Shown one piece after another: positions 12,973 to 14,677 of a DNA stretch of 14,677 bases; position 1 is the stretch's first letter; the number at the start of each line of letters is the position of its first letter. Origin of the DNA: Alcaligenaceae bacterium (GTDB lineage Bacteria; Pseudomonadota; Gammaproteobacteria; Burkholderiales; Burkholderiaceae); assembly GCA_947372575.1 (NCBI GenBank), contig CANBUF010000010.1, positions 1-14,677 of the forward strand. Direction: 5' to 3'. The translations under genes were made by a program, and so were the position numbers. The notes under the pieces were generated by a model. It was not told the origin of the DNA. It ran no database searches and saw only the letters and a list, made by a program, of their open reading frames with translations.

Positions 12973-14677
12973 GATGCAAAATGCCTTTCGACTGCATGCA
13001 CAAAGAAGTGGCGACTAATTTCATCAGAAAGCTGTGCGCCAAAGATCCCCGCAGCACGCACCATCTCAACTTGTTTGAGTACGGACTCTTCGAGCAAGTC
13101 AAACTCTGGCATGCCCGCGAGCAATGCTTCACCATTTGGCAAATGTGCGATCTCTTCTTTAAGCGTTTTTAATATGCAGCCGAACGATCGCGGATTGGTC
13201 TCATCGGTAATCAGCAAGTCCATCAAGGCAGGAATATCCTGCTGACGCTGATAACGCGTGCGATACGTGATCGAACTATCAAAAAGAACCAGTAGAGTTT
13301 CGAAGCCGCGCGGCGTATAGACCGCAGCATGAGCAAAGAACGCCGTCAGGATCCCGCTCAAGCTGATCAGGCGCTCGGTGAGTCGCCCAACCGTCAGCAT
13401 GTGCCAACCCAGGTCGCGCGTCATCCGGTCTGACTGAAATCCCACCAGCGCCACCAACTGGACACCAATCGAGTCAAGGACTTCAATCGTATCAATCGCC
13501 GAACGTTGCGCAGCCCGGGCCGTCCTCGGGCGGCGCGTCTTGCCGTCAACGGCAATGACTTCACTCACCACACGCCGTGAAACGGGAGGACTGAGCATTT
13601 TTTTCATAGCTTGCGCAATCTCTGCATGCTCAGCAGGCAGACGATCACGTACCGCTTTGAGTGAAAATTCAAGGGCATCAATCGTATCGGTCAGACCTTT
13701 GACATCCTTTTGCGTCAACTGGCTAATCAGCGTGCGTCCAAACACGACTGCTGAAGCCGTCAGGCTAGGCGTGCCGGGCGGAATGAGCCCCTGGGCTTCG
13801 CCCAAGGCACTCATGGCCTCATTGAGCGCTGGCAAGCTATCTTGCTGGTTCGTACTGACCAGCACGAGTGCTTCTTTTGCCAATCGCACCATGGATTCGC
13901 AACGCTCTGTATAGCGACCCAGCCAGAATAAATTCTCCGCAGAGCGGCTCGAGACTAATTGCTGCGTCGCAGTCCAGCGCGGGATTTTTTCGCGGCTGGG
14001 CAACATGGAGTAGGTATCAACTGCCTGGTCCGTCATGACCCAGGTATCGAGGGTACTGCCACCGCTCTGGATCGACACGATGTGTGGATCCACGGCCGCG
14101 ATGCGTGTCATACCACCTTGCAATAATTCCCACTCACCCTTGCCATTTGAAATGGCATACACCCGCAACATCGCAGTACGCGGTGAAATACCATCGTCTT
14201 GCCAGGTCGGCGCCTGTGAAAATGGCAAATAACTCTGTGTTGTGTAAATATCAGGCTGTGTATCGATACGCGCGCGCCAGGCCTGCATGTCTTCGGGCTT
14301 GAGCAGACTACCAATCACCGGCTCAAAATTCATGCGCGCATTTGTCGCATAAGTTGGCTTGATAACCTGAGTATTCAAGTCCGGAGAGATATCTTGCCAG
14401 GCTGCGGCCTCACCGCACCACCAGGTATTGAGCGAAGGCATTTTGAGCGGCTCGCCCAGGAGATGCTCTGACATGGCGGGCAAAAATCCCTGCACAGCCG
14501 GCGACTCTAGAAAACTGGTGCCAAGCGCATTCGCCATGACCACGTTGCCCGCACGCACCGCCTGCAAAAGTCCAGGAATTCCGAGACTTGAGTCAGCGCG
14601 TAACTCCAGCGGATCGCAAAAATCATCGTCGAGCCGGCGCAACAAACCGTGGATTTGCTGCAAACCATGCATGGTCT
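12969..14677 (-). CDS. Circularly permuted ATP-grasp/alpha-E fusion protein (5' end outside window)
   Basis: Partial gene open through the right edge; about 568 C-terminal residues are visible. The ATG at 14672 is internal, because it is followed at once by the family stretch HGLLRRLDDDFCDPLELRADS. The first ~240 residues belong to the circularly permuted ATP-grasp domain (COG2308 type): GIPGLLQAVRAGNVVMANALG, then the LPFSQAPTW and AMLRVYAI regions. From about SSRSAENLFWLGRYTERCE (near 13950) to the stop is the alpha-helical alpha-E domain (COG2307 type), whose hallmark is the ENLFWLGRYTER segment. In many genomes these two domains are separate genes; here they are fused. Related proteins were proposed to make amide or peptide bonds together with a transglutaminase-fold partner. 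Its stop overlaps that partner's start by ATGA. Roughly 280-300 N-terminal residues are expected outside the window. Confidence 0.92.
   Translation of the reverse strand, partial: TMHGLQQIHGLLRRLDDDFCDPLELRADSSLGIPGLLQAVRAGNVVMANALGTSFLESPAVQGFLPAMSEHLLGEPLKMPSLNTWWCGEAAAWQDISPDLNTQVIKPTYATNARMNFEPVIGSLLKPEDMQAWRARIDTQPDIYTTQSYLPFSQAPTWQDDGISPRTAMLRVYAISNGKGEWELLQGGMTRIAAVDPHIVSIQSGGSTLDTWVMTDQAVDTYSMLPSREKIPRWTATQQLVSSRSAENLFWLGRYTERCESMVRLAKEALVLVSTNQQDSLPALNEAMSALGEAQGLIPPGTPSLTASAVVFGRTLISQLTQKDVKGLTDTIDALEFSLKAVRDRLPAEHAEIAQAMKKMLSPPVSRRVVSEVIAVDGKTRRPRTARAAQRSAIDTIEVLDSIGVQLVALVGFQSDRMTRDLGWHMLTVGRLTERLISLSGILTAFFAHAAVYTPRGFETLLVLFDSSITYRTRYQRQQDIPALMDLLITDETNPRSFGCILKTLKEEIAHLPNGEALLAGMPEFDLLEESVLKQVEMVRAAGIFGAQLSDEISRHFFVHAVERHFAS

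Noticed and set aside
12874..13245. A 123-residue + strand frame rich in Leu/Arg/Cys at the transglutaminase/ATP-grasp junction
   Set aside because: It arises from the repeat tract read on the opposite strand; no ribosome site or family match is visible.

Overview
This window reads as a catabolic and transport region of a betaproteobacterial chromosome, most likely Burkholderiales/Alcaligenaceae. That is an inference. It rests on two tripartite-tricarboxylate (Bug/TctC-type) periplasmic receptors placed inside small catabolic operons without their own membrane genes, on an NMT1/SsuA-type ABC importer beside an amidase, and on moderate GC with good Shine-Dalgarno sites. No rRNA, tRNA, CRISPR array, transposase, integrase or phage gene was seen. 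Apart from the two genes cut by the window edges, no gene looks broken.

Left block (1-5840). A divergent gamma-glutamyltranspeptidase-family gene enters from the left edge on the + strand. It ends in a 9-bp convergent overlap with an amidase-signature hydrolase on the - strand. The amidase is the last gene of a four-gene - strand operon: ABC ATPase, ABC permease, periplasmic substrate-binding protein, amidase. ATPase and permease overlap by ATGA. A reasonable reading is import of a small organic nitrogen, sulfur or amide compound followed by hydrolysis of amide bonds, with the gamma-glutamyl hydrolase as a possible partner. A 285-bp divergent region separates this operon from a + strand PaiB-type FMN-binding protein.

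Middle (6497-7081). A long inverted repeat lies between the converging PaiB-like gene and a small lipoprotein gene. Upstream of the lipoprotein, a good sigma70-type promoter (TTGACG, 18 bp, TATAAG) points rightward into the next operon.

Right-hand operon (7082-11906, + strand). Five closely spaced genes encode a class II aldolase/adducin-family protein, a Bug receptor, a pyrone-dicarboxylate-lactonase-like amidohydrolase, a second different Bug receptor, and a D-2-hydroxyacid dehydrogenase. Together they look like capture of a (di)carboxylate or lactone, hydrolysis, and redox or carbon-carbon chemistry on 2-hydroxy/2-keto acids. The exact substrate cannot be read from sequence.

Right end (11926-14677, - strand). 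A circularly permuted ATP-grasp/alpha-E fusion, cut by the window edge, overlaps by ATGA with a transglutaminase-fold gene. This is the known amidoligase-type module. The transglutaminase-like protein carries an unusual glutamine/serine-rich N-terminal extension of about 50 residues built from two in-frame 12-bp tandem repeats. I consider that the most unusual feature of the window.
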